Made by a program: the position numbers and the translations under genes
Assembly: GCA_018267925.1 (NCBI GenBank)
Contig: JAFDXO010000179.1
Coordinates: forward strand, 1 to 35,774
Length of the DNA: 35,774 nt
Source: Bacteroidota bacterium
GTDB taxonomy: Bacteria; Bacteroidota; Bacteroidia; Chitinophagales; Chitinophagaceae
Direction of reading: 5' to 3'
Shown here: positions 26,043 to 34,597 of the stretch, one piece after another
Position numbering within the stretch: position 1 is the first letter of the stretch
Layout of the letters: each line of letters begins with the position of its first letter
The notes under the pieces: model-generated
Told to the model about the DNA's origin: nothing
Databases searched by the model: none
What the model saw: the letters and a program-made list of their open reading frames with translations, nothing else

Positions 26043-26317
26043 TGGTTCCTTCACCAATCATAAAAGAATTGACAACTATTCCGGGAGTAGGCAAGTCCAT
26101 TGCAACCGATTTATACAATATAGGCATTAACCAAATTGACGACTTAAAAGGCAAGGATCCTCAAGAGCTTTACAACCTTTCAAATTTATGGGCAGGCTGT
26201 GTTCAAGACAGGTGTTTACTTTATGTGTTTAGATGTGCGGTATATTTTGCCGAAACGCCCATCAACAAACAAAAACCTGAAAAACTAAAATGGTGGAATT
26301 GGAAGGATAATTATTGA
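26042..26317 (+). CDS. Helix-hairpin-helix protein of the Cdd1 / pathogenicity-locus family
   Basis: A 91-residue protein. Residues 8-35 form a helix-hairpin-helix motif (I-P-G-V-G-K-S-I-A then D-L-K-G), a non-specific DNA or protein contact element. The second half has the family signature D-R-C-L-L-Y-V-F-R-C-A-V-Y-F-A with paired cysteines. Homologues are small, widespread and poorly characterised; the family name does not prove a role in virulence. TAATG overlap with the VOC gene shows translational coupling. Confidence 0.8.
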   Translation: MVPSPIIKELTTIPGVGKSIATDLYNIGINQIDDLKGKDPQELYNLSNLWAGCVQDRCLLYVFRCAVYFAETPINKQKPEKLKWWNWKDNY

Positions 26318-26399
26318 AGCTTTTTAATGAAAATATATTTTCTTAAAACTCGATAATTGTATTAAAAAAAATAGCGTGAATTATATTAACAATCATTCG

Positions 26400-26864
26400 C
26401 TACGATAATAATTTTTGCCGAAGTAAAAATTCAAGTTGATCATTTGAAACGGCAAGCTTATCGGTCTTTTCCTTTTCTTCCTTTCGTTTAAGATACACGG
26501 CAAATGCTCGTTGAATAGTTGTGTCTAACTCTTCCTCATTCCAAGGCTTGCTCAGATAATGGAAAATCTTTCCTTTGTTGACTGCTTCAATAACGGCATT
26601 CAAGTCAGCAAAGCCGGTTAGTAAAATACGCATCGGATCAGGGTACTTTTCTAAAATTTGCTCCAAAAATTCTACCCCCGTCATGCCCGGCATTCGCTGA
26701 TCAGTGATGATGATATGTACATCATTTGACCCCATTAATTTTATAGCTTCTTCTCCGCTAATTGCCGTGAAAACATGATACTTTAGGCGAAATGTTGCCT
26801 TGAAGGCCACCAAGTTATTCACCTCATCATCCACATAGAGTATATTTATTTTTTCATTTGTCAT
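26400..26864 (-). CDS. Response regulator: receiver domain with C-terminal coiled coil
   Basis: A 154-residue protein. Receiver residues are intact: acidic D12/D13, phosphoacceptor D55 in T-D-Q-R-M-P-G, T83 and K106. After residue 120 comes a charged, helical tail ending L-R-Q-K-L-L-S, with no DNA-binding or enzymatic output domain. It is transcribed away from the Rv1355c-like gene across a 181-base gap. Its receiver closely resembles the one in the hybrid kinase at 32350 (both have Y-x-D-D-E, K-A-T-F-R, D-Q-R-M-P-G, and L-L-T-G with K-P-W), so the two probably arose by duplication and serve one relay. Stop is TAG. Confidence 0.88.
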   Translation of the reverse strand: MTNEKINILYVDDEVNNLVAFKATFRLKYHVFTAISGEEAIKLMGSNDVHIIITDQRMPGMTGVEFLEQILEKYPDPMRILLTGFADLNAVIEAVNKGKIFHYLSKPWNEEELDTTIQRAFAVYLKRKEEKEKTDKLAVSNDQLEFLLRQKLLS

Positions 26865-26975
26865 TTTCTGAAATAATTAACAGTAGATTTGAAACGTACT
26901 TCGTTGCAAGTTAGGAAAAATTATTAGCAAACTATTTTTCAAAGAACGATATAGGATTTATAGAAAAAAAAGCAA

Positions 26976-26994
26976 AAAAAGCAAATCGCTTTTT
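26976..26994 (+). terminator. Weak hairpin in the divergent region before the Rv1355c-like gene
   Basis: AAAAAGC (26976-26982) pairs with GCTTTTT (26988-26994) around five bases, about 50 bases before ATG 27046. The stem's A-rich and T-rich arms resemble a weak terminator in either direction, so it could separate the two divergent transcripts or attenuate the operon. Confidence 0.3.
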
Positions 26995-27045
26995 ACCCCA
27001 TTTTAAAGAGATGTCTGACCATAACACATAACCAGATGTTTTCGA

Positions 27046-29397
27046 ATGAAAATTCAAAAGGAGACTAAAACGAACACTACAATATTTCAAACAAATATGC
27101 TAAGTCAAATTATTAGTGACCGCCTACACGTTGGCGCATCAAATAGCCATGTTTACACACCGGAGTTTTTTAGATTAAATAAAGAAAACGACCGAAAAAA
27201 ATTAGAAGCCTTACTAACCGAAAATTCAAGTGTCGTAGTGTATGATACACTCATGGCGCAACTAAAACAATTAGTCAGAACGGCACACCCTAAAAAAACA
27301 CTCACAACTGCCGAAACGGAATCGCTGGTCTTAAACCATCTGAAAGGTACGCCCATAGAAGAATACGGCGTTTGGGTTTATTATCCTTGGTCAAGCAAGG
27401 TGGTGCATATTTTGGATGAAAACGAGTTTATCAATTTACGATCCAACAGAAATAAATACAAAATCACAGAAGCTGAAAGCCAACTATTAGCACAAAAAAA
27501 AGTAGGTGTAATCGGATTGTCCGTAGGGCAATCTGTATCAGTAACCTTGGCTATGGAACGCGCTTTTGGCGAATTACGAATAGCCGATTTTGACGATTTA
27601 GAAATCACCAATCTCAATAGACTGAGAAGCGGCATCCACAACATGGGATTGTTAAAAACCGTGTTAGTAGCAAGAGAAATTGCAGAAATTGATCCCTTTT
27701 TAAAAGTCGTTTGTTTTCATGAAGGAATTACGGAAAAAAATATCGGGCAGTTTTTAGAACAAGATGGAAAGTTAGACGTATTAATAGACGAGTGCGACAG
27801 TATAGATATAAAAATACTGTCCAGAATTGAAGCTAAAAAGCGACAAATTCCCGTTTTGATGGAAGCCAGCGATAGAGCTACCATTGATGTGGAAAGATTT
27901 GACCTGGATCCGAATCGGCCTATTATTCACGGTTGGTTAGATCACCTTGAAATAAACTTTGAGGTGCTGAAAAACTTAAAAACGAGCGAAGAGAAAGTGC
28001 CTTATATGCTTCCTATTTCAGGTGTAGAAACCTTGTCGCCACGCATGAAAGCATCTGCATTAGAAGTCGGGGAATCTATCGTTACTTGGCCACAATTAGC
28101 CAGTGCAGTGGCTTTAGGCGGTGGCATCACAGCCGATATTTGCAGAAGAATTTTACTTGATCAGTTTCATCAATCAGGACGTTACTTTGTTGACATTGAA
28201 GAACTGATTGGCGATCCGAAAGAAACAAAAACTTTTGTGGATGAAGCGGCTACTATTGCTCCATTAAACCGCGAAACATCTTTAGCCTTAGTTGCTCCCT
28301 TTGTAAAAAATGACAACAATCCCATTTCCCAAAACACAGCTAAGCAAATTGTAGAAGCAGCCCTATTAGCTCCTTCCGCAGGCAACAATCAACCTTGGAA
28401 GTGGCATTTTGATGGAAATAGTTTGTGGCTTTTACACGACCTGCATCGTTCCGTTTCTTTTGGTGATTTTAGAAGCATGGCCTCTTATGTAGCCTTAGGC
28501 GCAGCTATAGAAAATGCAGCTTTAAAAGCGGATGAATTAGGCTTTCAAACAGAAGTAATTCCTTTCCCAAATGGCGGATGGAAAAACCCATTTGCTCAAC
28601 TGAAATTCTCAAAAAATACGGGAAAAACACCCGTTTCAGAATTGGTAAATTTCATACAGCCGCGCCACACCAATCGAGCTGATGGCAACGGACAACCCAT
28701 TCCGCAGGCTGTTTTTGACGAAATGCACGCATTAATTGACGGATTAGGCGCACGTTTCATTCATCTTTCTCAGCCAGATCAATTAGAGAAAATGGCAAAC
28801 CTTATCGGCACATCCGAACGTTTGCGGATATTTATAACGGAAGGGCATTTTGAACTGTTTCAAAAAGAACTTAGATGGGATAATGAACAAGCCGTAAAAT
28901 CGCGCGATGGCTTAGACTTAAACACCTTTGAGCTGTCTATTGCCGAGCATATCGGTTTGCGCTTGGCCCGCGACCCACAAGTGGTGGACTATCTGCATCA
29001 ATGGGATGCAGGAACGGGGCTGGAGCGATTGTCACGCCGATCGGTCAAAACTTCCTCTGCCGTTGGCATCTTGACCATTCCTGAGTTTGAATCTGAACGA
29101 CTTCTGAATGCCGGTAGAGCCTTAGAGCGAATTTGGCTGCTGGCAACCAAACATGGCATAGCATTTCAACCCATGTTAGCACCAATCTTGCATTTTGTAA
29201 GAATATTGAAATCTGAAAATTCACAAATAAAACCGGATATTGAAACTCGTTTTTTGAAACTCTATGATGATTTTGTAACAACTTCCGGCCTTGCAAGGGA
29301 AACAGAACTACCGGTGTTTTTATTCCGTTTAGGATATGCCAATGAACCAGATGTGAAATCCTTTCGCTTGCCCATTGAAGATGTTTATTATTCGTAG
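27046..29397 (+). CDS. Rv1355c-type fusion: E1-like (ThiF/MoeB) adenylation domain plus FMN nitroreductase domain
   Basis: A 783-residue, two-enzyme fusion. Residues 1-150 are a helical region of unknown role. From about 150 to 300 is an E1-like adenylating fold: G154-x-x-G157...G161, the acidic D181/D183, N189-L-N-R192, K204 and D248 fit the ATP-binding set of ThiF/MoeB. No zinc CxxC pairs or obvious catalytic cysteine are seen. From about 430 to the end is a nitroreductase-like FMN domain with A-P-S-A-G-N-N-Q-P-W (442-451) and R-H-T-N-R (540-544). The mycobacterial relative is Rv1355c. Function is unproven; activating a carboxylate and then carrying out a flavin redox step is a plausible reading. 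It is the first plus-strand gene of the signalling cluster, 79 bases before the acyltransferase gene. Stop is TAG. Confidence 0.85.
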   Translation: MKIQKETKTNTTIFQTNMLSQIISDRLHVGASNSHVYTPEFFRLNKENDRKKLEALLTENSSVVVYDTLMAQLKQLVRTAHPKKTLTTAETESLVLNHLKGTPIEEYGVWVYYPWSSKVVHILDENEFINLRSNRNKYKITEAESQLLAQKKVGVIGLSVGQSVSVTLAMERAFGELRIADFDDLEITNLNRLRSGIHNMGLLKTVLVAREIAEIDPFLKVVCFHEGITEKNIGQFLEQDGKLDVLIDECDSIDIKILSRIEAKKRQIPVLMEASDRATIDVERFDLDPNRPIIHGWLDHLEINFEVLKNLKTSEEKVPYMLPISGVETLSPRMKASALEVGESIVTWPQLASAVALGGGITADICRRILLDQFHQSGRYFVDIEELIGDPKETKTFVDEAATIAPLNRETSLALVAPFVKNDNNPISQNTAKQIVEAALLAPSAGNNQPWKWHFDGNSLWLLHDLHRSVSFGDFRSMASYVALGAAIENAALKADELGFQTEVIPFPNGGWKNPFAQLKFSKNTGKTPVSELVNFIQPRHTNRADGNGQPIPQAVFDEMHALIDGLGARFIHLSQPDQLEKMANLIGTSERLRIFITEGHFELFQKELRWDNEQAVKSRDGLDLNTFELSIAEHIGLRLARDPQVVDYLHQWDAGTGLERLSRRSVKTSSAVGILTIPEFESERLLNAGRALERIWLLATKHGIAFQPMLAPILHFVRILKSENSQIKPDIETRFLKLYDDFVTTSGLARETELPVFLFRLGYANEPDVKSFRLPIEDVYYS

Positions 29398-29476
29398 AGG
29401 AAGGGGGATTAGATAATAAATTCGACAAAGATTGAATCATAAAAGTATAACTGAATAGGGCAATATTCCGCTAGAA

Positions 29477-30190
29477 ATGACAACAGTAAGATTCAGAACA
29501 TTTAAAGCGATAGAAGACCCCGAAGCATGTGAGCGGTTTATTATAGGTCATAGACGAGTTTTAGAGATTTTTGACATTAAAATGATTACATCAAATAAAG
29601 CGGTTTGGGTTGACCACCCTAACACTTATGTAATCTTAGTTGAATCCGTAGAAGAATCACCAAAAGTCTTAGCTGGTGGACGAATACAAATAGCAGACGA
29701 TATTTTGCCATTACCAATTGAAGATGCAGTAGGACGTGTGGATAAAAAAATTATTGATATAGTTAATTTTCACAAACAGAAAATTACTGGTGAATTTTGC
29801 GGTTTATGGAATTCTAGAGAAATAGCAGGTTATGGTATCGGAAGTATATTTTTAGGATGGTGTGGAGCAGCATTAGCAAGAGCATTAGGAATGGATACAT
29901 TGTTTGCTTTATGCGCCCCTGCCACAGTTAGACCAAGTAAACAAGTCGGATTTGAAATTGAAAGATCTCTGGGTGATAATGGATATTTTAATTACCCAAA
30001 ATTAAATTTGATTGCAACCGCTATGATAATTCCGGATGTTCAAGTTTTATCAGGTGCCATTGATATTGTTAAATCAACCGTTGATAGCTTAATGCAAAAC
30101 CCCATTCAAACCAAAACAACGGAAGGTCCAAAAGGAGAAATAACTATTGAATATGATCTTAGTTCTACGTTTCGAAGATTAAAAAAATAA
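29477..30190 (+). CDS. GNAT-fold acyltransferase, substrate unknown
   Basis: A 237-residue protein. The core looks like a GNAT fold: A-G-G-R near 66-69 on a central strand, the acyl-CoA pyrophosphate loop R114-E-I-A-G-Y-G-I-G122 followed by a helix, then G-M-D-T-L-F-A-L and S-K-Q-V-G-F (154-159), where GNAT proteins have the end of motif B. The N-terminal part, with several Arg, Trp and Asp residues, recalls acyl-homoserine-lactone or N-acyl amino acid synthases, but that likeness is weak and not a claim of activity. A C-terminal tail of about 50 residues follows the fold. Its TAA is immediately followed by the ATG of the sensor kinase, so the two are translationally coupled. Confidence 0.7.
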   Translation: MTTVRFRTFKAIEDPEACERFIIGHRRVLEIFDIKMITSNKAVWVDHPNTYVILVESVEESPKVLAGGRIQIADDILPLPIEDAVGRVDKKIIDIVNFHKQKITGEFCGLWNSREIAGYGIGSIFLGWCGAALARALGMDTLFALCAPATVRPSKQVGFEIERSLGDNGYFNYPKLNLIATAMIIPDVQVLSGAIDIVKSTVDSLMQNPIQTKTTEGPKGEITIEYDLSSTFRRLKK

Positions 30191-32347
30191 ATGACAAGAA
30201 TTAAATTTAGAAATCGAATTCGACTACTTTTTTTTAGTATTATTCTTGTAGTTGTTGCAACATCCAGTTGTGATAGAAGTAACTCTTCTAATATTGATGA
30301 CTATTCATTAGTTAATAAAAGTGCATATTTTTTAAAAGATGCAACGGGTTCATTAAAACTTAATGACATCGTCAACTCAAATGATTTCAAACTAACTATT
30401 CATAATGCCAGTTATGGTTTAACCAATTCAGTACTTTGGTTAAGAGTGAAACATCCATTTGACAGTTTAAACTCAAACAAAGTACTTGGAATTGCCAATG
30501 GAAGCATAGATTCAATTTCAGTATTTCAGCTATTAGACAACAAGGAACTTTTAGAACTTAAAGACTTTAGCAACTTTTTACTTTCGGCTACTCCTTTTTA
30601 TCAAATTATACCAAGTAAAACAAAAAAAGAATCAACATTTTTCATTAGAATAAAAAGCTCAAAACCTCTTGTCGTTCCATTATACTTTTCATCCGTATCA
30701 GATAATAATACTAGAATAATAATAAACACTGTTATATTTTCTATTTATTTTGGAATAGCATTAGTCATGTTGTTATACAATCTGTTTATTTTTATTTCAG
30801 TCAGAGATATAAATTATTTTTATTATTGTATTTACATTCTATTTCTTGTAGTTGCTCAGATTTCTTTGCAAGGTTATATTCGTCACTTTTTTGGCAATAC
30901 TGCAGATGATTTTATCGAATTAAGTGTTCCTTTGAGTACGTCACTTGTAGGTATTTTTTCTACTGTATTTATTATGTCTTTTCTGGAACTTCGAACCCAA
31001 TTACCAAAACTGAGCAAGGTTTTCACTACATTTATCTTTATATATACAGTAGCTATTTTGCTTTCATTGTTCAATTATTTAATAATATCACAGATTATAA
31101 TACAGTTCAATACATTCTTAGGTATTTTATTAGCATTACTTGCTGGATTTTTAATTCAAAAAAGAGGCGTTAAAACTGCTTTATATTTTAATTTATCTTG
31201 GTCATTTTTTTTAATTAGTGTTATAGTTTATATTCTTAAGGATGTTGGTATTTTACCCTTTACGCTATGGACTAATAATTCAATTTTAGTTGGTTCTTCA
31301 TTGTCTATTCTGCTTCTCTCTTTTGCCCTTGCCGACAAAATCAATATTTACAAAAAAGAAAAAGAGCTGGCAAACATACGTGCCATAGATGCCATGAAGG
31401 AATCTCAAAAACTAATTACCGACCAAAATTTAGTACTCGAACAAAAAGTGGTTGAAAGAACAGCCACACTTGAACACACCAACACAGAGCTCACTCAAGC
31501 CATCAAAGACCTTAGAGATGCCGAAACAAACTTGGTAGAATCAGAAAAAATGGCCTCGCTTGGACAATTAACAGCCGGTATCGCCCACGAAATTAATAAT
31601 CCCATCAACTTTGTAACGTCAAACGTAAGCCCGCTTAGACGCGATGTAGATACCCTTGTCAACTTAGTTACAGACATAGAGGCTGTTTGTGTTAAAGATT
31701 GTATTTCTGATGAACGCCGAAAAGAGATGACTCAATTAAAAGAAGAAGCCGACTACGAATATCTAAAAGAAGAAATCAACTTTCTGATTCAAGGCATCAG
31801 CGATGGCGCATCACGAACAGCCGAAATAGTCAAAGGATTACGAGTTTTTTCACGGCTGGATGAAGATGATTTGAAAAAAGCAAGCATCAATGACGGACTA
31901 AATTCTACCTTAGTAATTGTCAACCATCAATTCAATAACTCCATTCAAGTAGAAAAAGATTTTGGCGAATTGCCTTTGTGCGAATGCTATCCCGGAAAGC
32001 TGAATCAGGTTTTTCTCAACATGCTTACCAATGCTATTCATGCTATTCACAAACGATGGGATGGATCGCAAGGAGGAAAATTATGGCTTCGTACTTGGTC
32101 TGATTCTGACAATGTGTATATTAGCATCAAAGATAACGGCACAGGCATGGAAGAAGACATCAAGAAGAAAATTTTCGACCCGTTTTTTACCACCAAAGAA
32201 GTGGGAGAAGGCACCGGTTTAGGAATGTCTATTGCCTACAACACCATCAAGAAACACAACGGCTCTGTTCAGCTTTATTCTACACCAGGAGAGGGCACTG
32301 AGTTTGTTATCGTAATCCCTATTGTTCACGAAATTAAAAACTTGTAA
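30191..32347 (+). CDS. Sensor histidine kinase with 7TM-DISM input module
   Basis: A 718-residue membrane kinase. It begins with a signal or anchor segment (12-25) ending at C27, an imperfect lipobox. Residues 30-170 look like the periplasmic 7TMR-DISMED2 ligand-binding domain. Residues 175-380 hold about seven membrane helices (7TMR-DISM), then a coiled coil (385-450), the H-box with H466 in G-I-A-H-E-I-N-N-P, the N-box near 605, and the ATP-lid motifs D-N-G-T-G-M and [12 protein letters not shown] domains usually bind sugars or small ligands outside the inner membrane. The input part is much more AT-rich than the kinase part. Gap to the acyltransferase gene is 0 bases and to the hybrid kinase 2. 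Confidence 0.92.
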   Translation: MTRIKFRNRIRLLFFSIILVVVATSSCDRSNSSNIDDYSLVNKSAYFLKDATGSLKLNDIVNSNDFKLTIHNASYGLTNSVLWLRVKHPFDSLNSNKVLGIANGSIDSISVFQLLDNKELLELKDFSNFLLSATPFYQIIPSKTKKESTFFIRIKSSKPLVVPLYFSSVSDNNTRIIINTVIFSIYFGIALVMLLYNLFIFISVRDINYFYYCIYILFLVVAQISLQGYIRHFFGNTADDFIELSVPLSTSLVGIFSTVFIMSFLELRTQLPKLSKVFTTFIFIYTVAILLSLFNYLIISQIIIQFNTFLGILLALLAGFLIQKRGVKTALYFNLSWSFFLISVIVYILKDVGILPFTLWTNNSILVGSSLSILLLSFALADKINIYKKEKELANIRAIDAMKESQKLITDQNLVLEQKVVERTATLEHTNTELTQAIKDLRDAETNLVESEKMASLGQLTAGIAHEINNPINFVTSNVSPLRRDVDTLVNLVTDIEAVCVKDCISDERRKEMTQLKEEADYEYLKEEINFLIQGISDGASRTAEIVKGLRVFSRLDEDDLKKASINDGLNSTLVIVNHQFNNSIQVEKDFGELPLCECYPGKLNQVFLNMLTNAIHAIHKRWDGSQGGKLWLRTWSDSDNVYISIKDNGTGMEEDIKKKIFDPFFTTKEVGEGTGLGMSIAYNTIKKHNGSVQLYSTPGEGTEFVIVIPIVHEIKNL

Positions 32348-32349
32348 GC

Positions 32350-33441
32350 GTGGAGAAGCAGGAGAAAATAAAAGTCCTTTATATTGACGATGAGCCACAC
32401 AATTTAGTAGGCCTCAAAGCTACTTTTCGCATGGATTATAACATCCTTACGGCAAACTCTGCCGATGAAGGTCGAGCCTTGTTAGAAAAGCATCCTGATA
32501 TAAAAGTGATCCTTTGCGACCAAAGAATGCCCGGCAAAACGGGAGTTCAGTTTTTTGAAGAAATCACGCATATTTTTCCGCATCCAGTGCGCATGTTGCT
32601 AACCGGCTATACCGATATTGAATCGGTTGTCAATGCCATCAATCGCGGACATGTGTATCGCTACATCACCAAACCATGGACAGAAGCCGACATTCGTTCA
32701 GCCATTGAAGAAGGGTACAAATACTATGTTACCAGCACCATGCTTGCCTTACGAAATGAAGAACTGCAAAAGGCTTATGATGAGTTAGACAAGTTTGCAT
32801 ACAGCATCACCCATGATATGCGTGGACCTATTGTCAGCTCTTTAGGAGCAATAGAAATTGTACAAAATTCAAACGATCTAAACGAAGTAAAAGAGGTTGC
32901 TGGAATGATGGAAAAGTCGCTCCAGAGCATGGATGCACTGATTCAAAACATGCACGAATACTATACCATTAAGCGGGGTGAACTAACCATTGTTGACATC
33001 CGCTTTGACGAACTGATTAACGACTTTAAAGAAGTCTTTTCGGTTACCGCCAAAATGGGCAATATAGACTTTGAAATCAACCTACAACAGGAAGGTGTGT
33101 TTCGGTCGGACGAGCTGACGCTCAAAATAATTGTTACCAATTTGTTATCGAACGCTTTTAAGTACCAACGTTCAAATGCAGTGTCTAAGTTTGTAAAACT
33201 GGATGTGAAAGCAACTCCCGAAAGTGCAACAGTTATTGTGAGAGACAACGGAATTGGTATTGAGGAAGCCTATGTGAACGACATCTTTAGTATGTTTTTC
33301 AGAGCAACCTCACAAAACACCGGTTCAGGATTTGGTCTTTACAATGTAAAAGATGCACTAAGAAAGTTAAATGGACATATCCAGGTTCATTCTAAACCCG
33401 GTGAAGGCACTGAGTTTAGGGTGGAAATTCCAGGAAAGTAA
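32350..33441 (+). CDS. Receiver-histidine kinase hybrid (REC at the N-terminus)
   Basis: A 363-residue soluble protein starting at GTG 32350, two bases after the previous stop. The receiver (7-120) has D13/D14, phosphoacceptor D57 in C-D-Q-R-M-P-G, T85 and K108. A linker helix leads to the dimerisation domain with H155 in S-I-T-H-D-M-R-G-P, then a HATPase domain with N-L-L-S-N-A-F-K-Y, D-N-G-I-G-I and G-S-G-F-G-L. The arrangement suggests that phosphorylation of the receiver by the membrane kinase tunes this second kinase. No HPt domain is seen in the window. The next gene follows after three bases. Confidence 0.92.
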   Translation: MEKQEKIKVLYIDDEPHNLVGLKATFRMDYNILTANSADEGRALLEKHPDIKVILCDQRMPGKTGVQFFEEITHIFPHPVRMLLTGYTDIESVVNAINRGHVYRYITKPWTEADIRSAIEEGYKYYVTSTMLALRNEELQKAYDELDKFAYSITHDMRGPIVSSLGAIEIVQNSNDLNEVKEVAGMMEKSLQSMDALIQNMHEYYTIKRGELTIVDIRFDELINDFKEVFSVTAKMGNIDFEINLQQEGVFRSDELTLKIIVTNLLSNAFKYQRSNAVSKFVKLDVKATPESATVIVRDNGIGIEEAYVNDIFSMFFRATSQNTGSGFGLYNVKDALRKLNGHIQVHSKPGEGTEFRVEIPGK

Positions 33442-33444
33442 ACC

Positions 33445-33843
33445 ATGAACTTAGATAAAATGTACTTTATTGTTATTGATGACAGCAAGCTCGATTGCTT
33501 TATAGCCGAAAAAGTAATCCAAAATACCGGACGTAGCGAAAGTGTACGTTCTTTTGCCGGAGCATCGGAAGCATTGGAATATATGAAAGCTCTTCCACCC
33601 GATCGAAAAACCGTTATATTGGTAGATATTCAAATGCCATTGATGAATGGCTTTGAATTTTTAGATGCTTTTAAAAACAATATTCCTGTTGAAAAGCAAT
33701 CTAACTTCATCATCAATTTGCTTTCCTCGTCTATCAATGAGAGCGATCAAAATCGGGCAAAAGCCTATCCATTTGTCAATCAATTTCTAAACAAACCACT
33801 TTCTAAAGGGGCGTTAGAAAACATGATTTCTGCCATAGCTTGA
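33445..33843 (+). CDS. Single-domain (CheY-like) response regulator
   Basis: A 132-residue receiver with D12/D13, phosphoacceptor D61 in V-D-I-Q-M-P-L-M-N-G-F-E-F and the conserved K117-P118. There is no output domain, so it must act by binding a partner or passing the phosphate on. It starts three bases after the hybrid kinase and is probably that kinase's direct target. It belongs to a different receiver subtype from those at 26400 and 32350 (D-I-Q-M-P rather than D-Q-R-M-P). A terminator-like hairpin follows. Confidence 0.9.
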   Translation: MNLDKMYFIVIDDSKLDCFIAEKVIQNTGRSESVRSFAGASEALEYMKALPPDRKTVILVDIQMPLMNGFEFLDAFKNNIPVEKQSNFIINLLSSSINESDQNRAKAYPFVNQFLNKPLSKGALENMISAIA

Positions 33844-33880
33844 TTTGTCAATTTGAAAAGGCAATTTAATTTTTAACTCA

Positions 33881-33914
33881 AGGGCAACTATCCATTATGT
33901 TTGCTCTTTTTTTC
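33881..33914 (+). terminator. Likely terminator of the signalling operon
   Basis: AGGGCAA (33881-33887) pairs with TTGCTCT (33901-33907) with one G-T pair, loop of 13 bases, followed by a T run to 33913. It marks the end of the five-gene plus-strand unit. Confidence 0.6.
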
Positions 33915-33916
33915 TT

Positions 33917-33945
33917 TTTGCTATAAAACTTTACCCCTAATTTTA
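33917..33945 (+). promoter_or_regulatory. Promoter of the TlpA-like gene (TTTG-N17-TAATTTTA)
   Basis: TTTG (33917-33920) and TAATTTTA (33938-33945) are spaced as a Bacteroidota -33/-7 pair, with one mismatch in the -7 box. The ATG is 22 bases further on. Confidence 0.45.
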
Positions 33946-33967
33946 GCCCACAAACAACCATACTTCC

Positions 33968-34489
33968 ATGAAGAAATTTTTTGCCTTAGCAGCTCTGTGT
34001 TTTGTAACAAGCAGTCTATTTGCTCAATTTGAAAACACCAAAATAAAACTTGGAGAAAAGGCTCCAGAATTGAGGTTTGACAATCCTTCCGGCGAAAAAT
34101 TAGAATTGTCGAAAATTGCAAAAGATAGAGTAGTGTTGCTTGACTTTTGGGCATCTTGGTGTCGTCCTTGCCGCATGGCAAACCCTCGTTTGGTAGAACT
34201 TTATGATCGCTATAAAGACAAAACATTTAAAAATGCAAAATTGGGGTTCACTATCGTTAGTGTTTCACTTGATCAGCGCAAAGAGGCATGGGAAAAAGCA
34301 ATTAAAGACGACAAATTAGTTTGGCCTTATCATCTAAGCGATTTGGGTGGCTGGCAATCAAAAGCAGCAGAAATATATGGCGTAGAGTTTGTTCCGCAAG
34401 CATTTCTGATTCTTCCTGATGGTAAAGTAGTCAAGAAATATCAATCGGCAGAACAAGCCGAAGCAGATTTACAGAAATTGTTGAAATAA
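33968..34489 (+). CDS. Secreted TlpA/ResA-like thiol-disulfide oxidoreductase
   Basis: A 173-residue exported protein. Residues 1-20 are a signal peptide ending F-A-Q. The thioredoxin fold has the active site W64-C65-R-P-C68, preceded by L-L-D-F-W-A-S, and a later V-P-Q-A-F segment carrying the cis-proline region. Such proteins reduce disulfides in the periplasm, for example during cytochrome c or envelope protein maturation. It has its own promoter-like box and no partner gene beside it. A link with the cytochrome c at 14795 is possible in principle but not supported by position. Confidence 0.92.
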   Translation: MKKFFALAALCFVTSSLFAQFENTKIKLGEKAPELRFDNPSGEKLELSKIAKDRVVLLDFWASWCRPCRMANPRLVELYDRYKDKTFKNAKLGFTIVSVSLDQRKEAWEKAIKDDKLVWPYHLSDLGGWQSKAAEIYGVEFVPQAFLILPDGKVVKKYQSAEQAEADLQKLLK

Positions 34490-34597
34490 TTTCAGAACAA
34501 ATAGTCATCGCTAAAAAAAAGGTTATTTTTTTCCAAAAAGAGGCATAAGTAAGGCTAAAGACATCTTTACCAAAAATATAATTTTCAATTCTTGAAC

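Noticed and set aside
29477..30190. Naming the acyltransferase a LuxI-type homoserine lactone synthase
   Set aside because: The GNAT core is clear, but the conserved LuxI residues cannot be aligned with confidence by eye, so only the fold is claimed.
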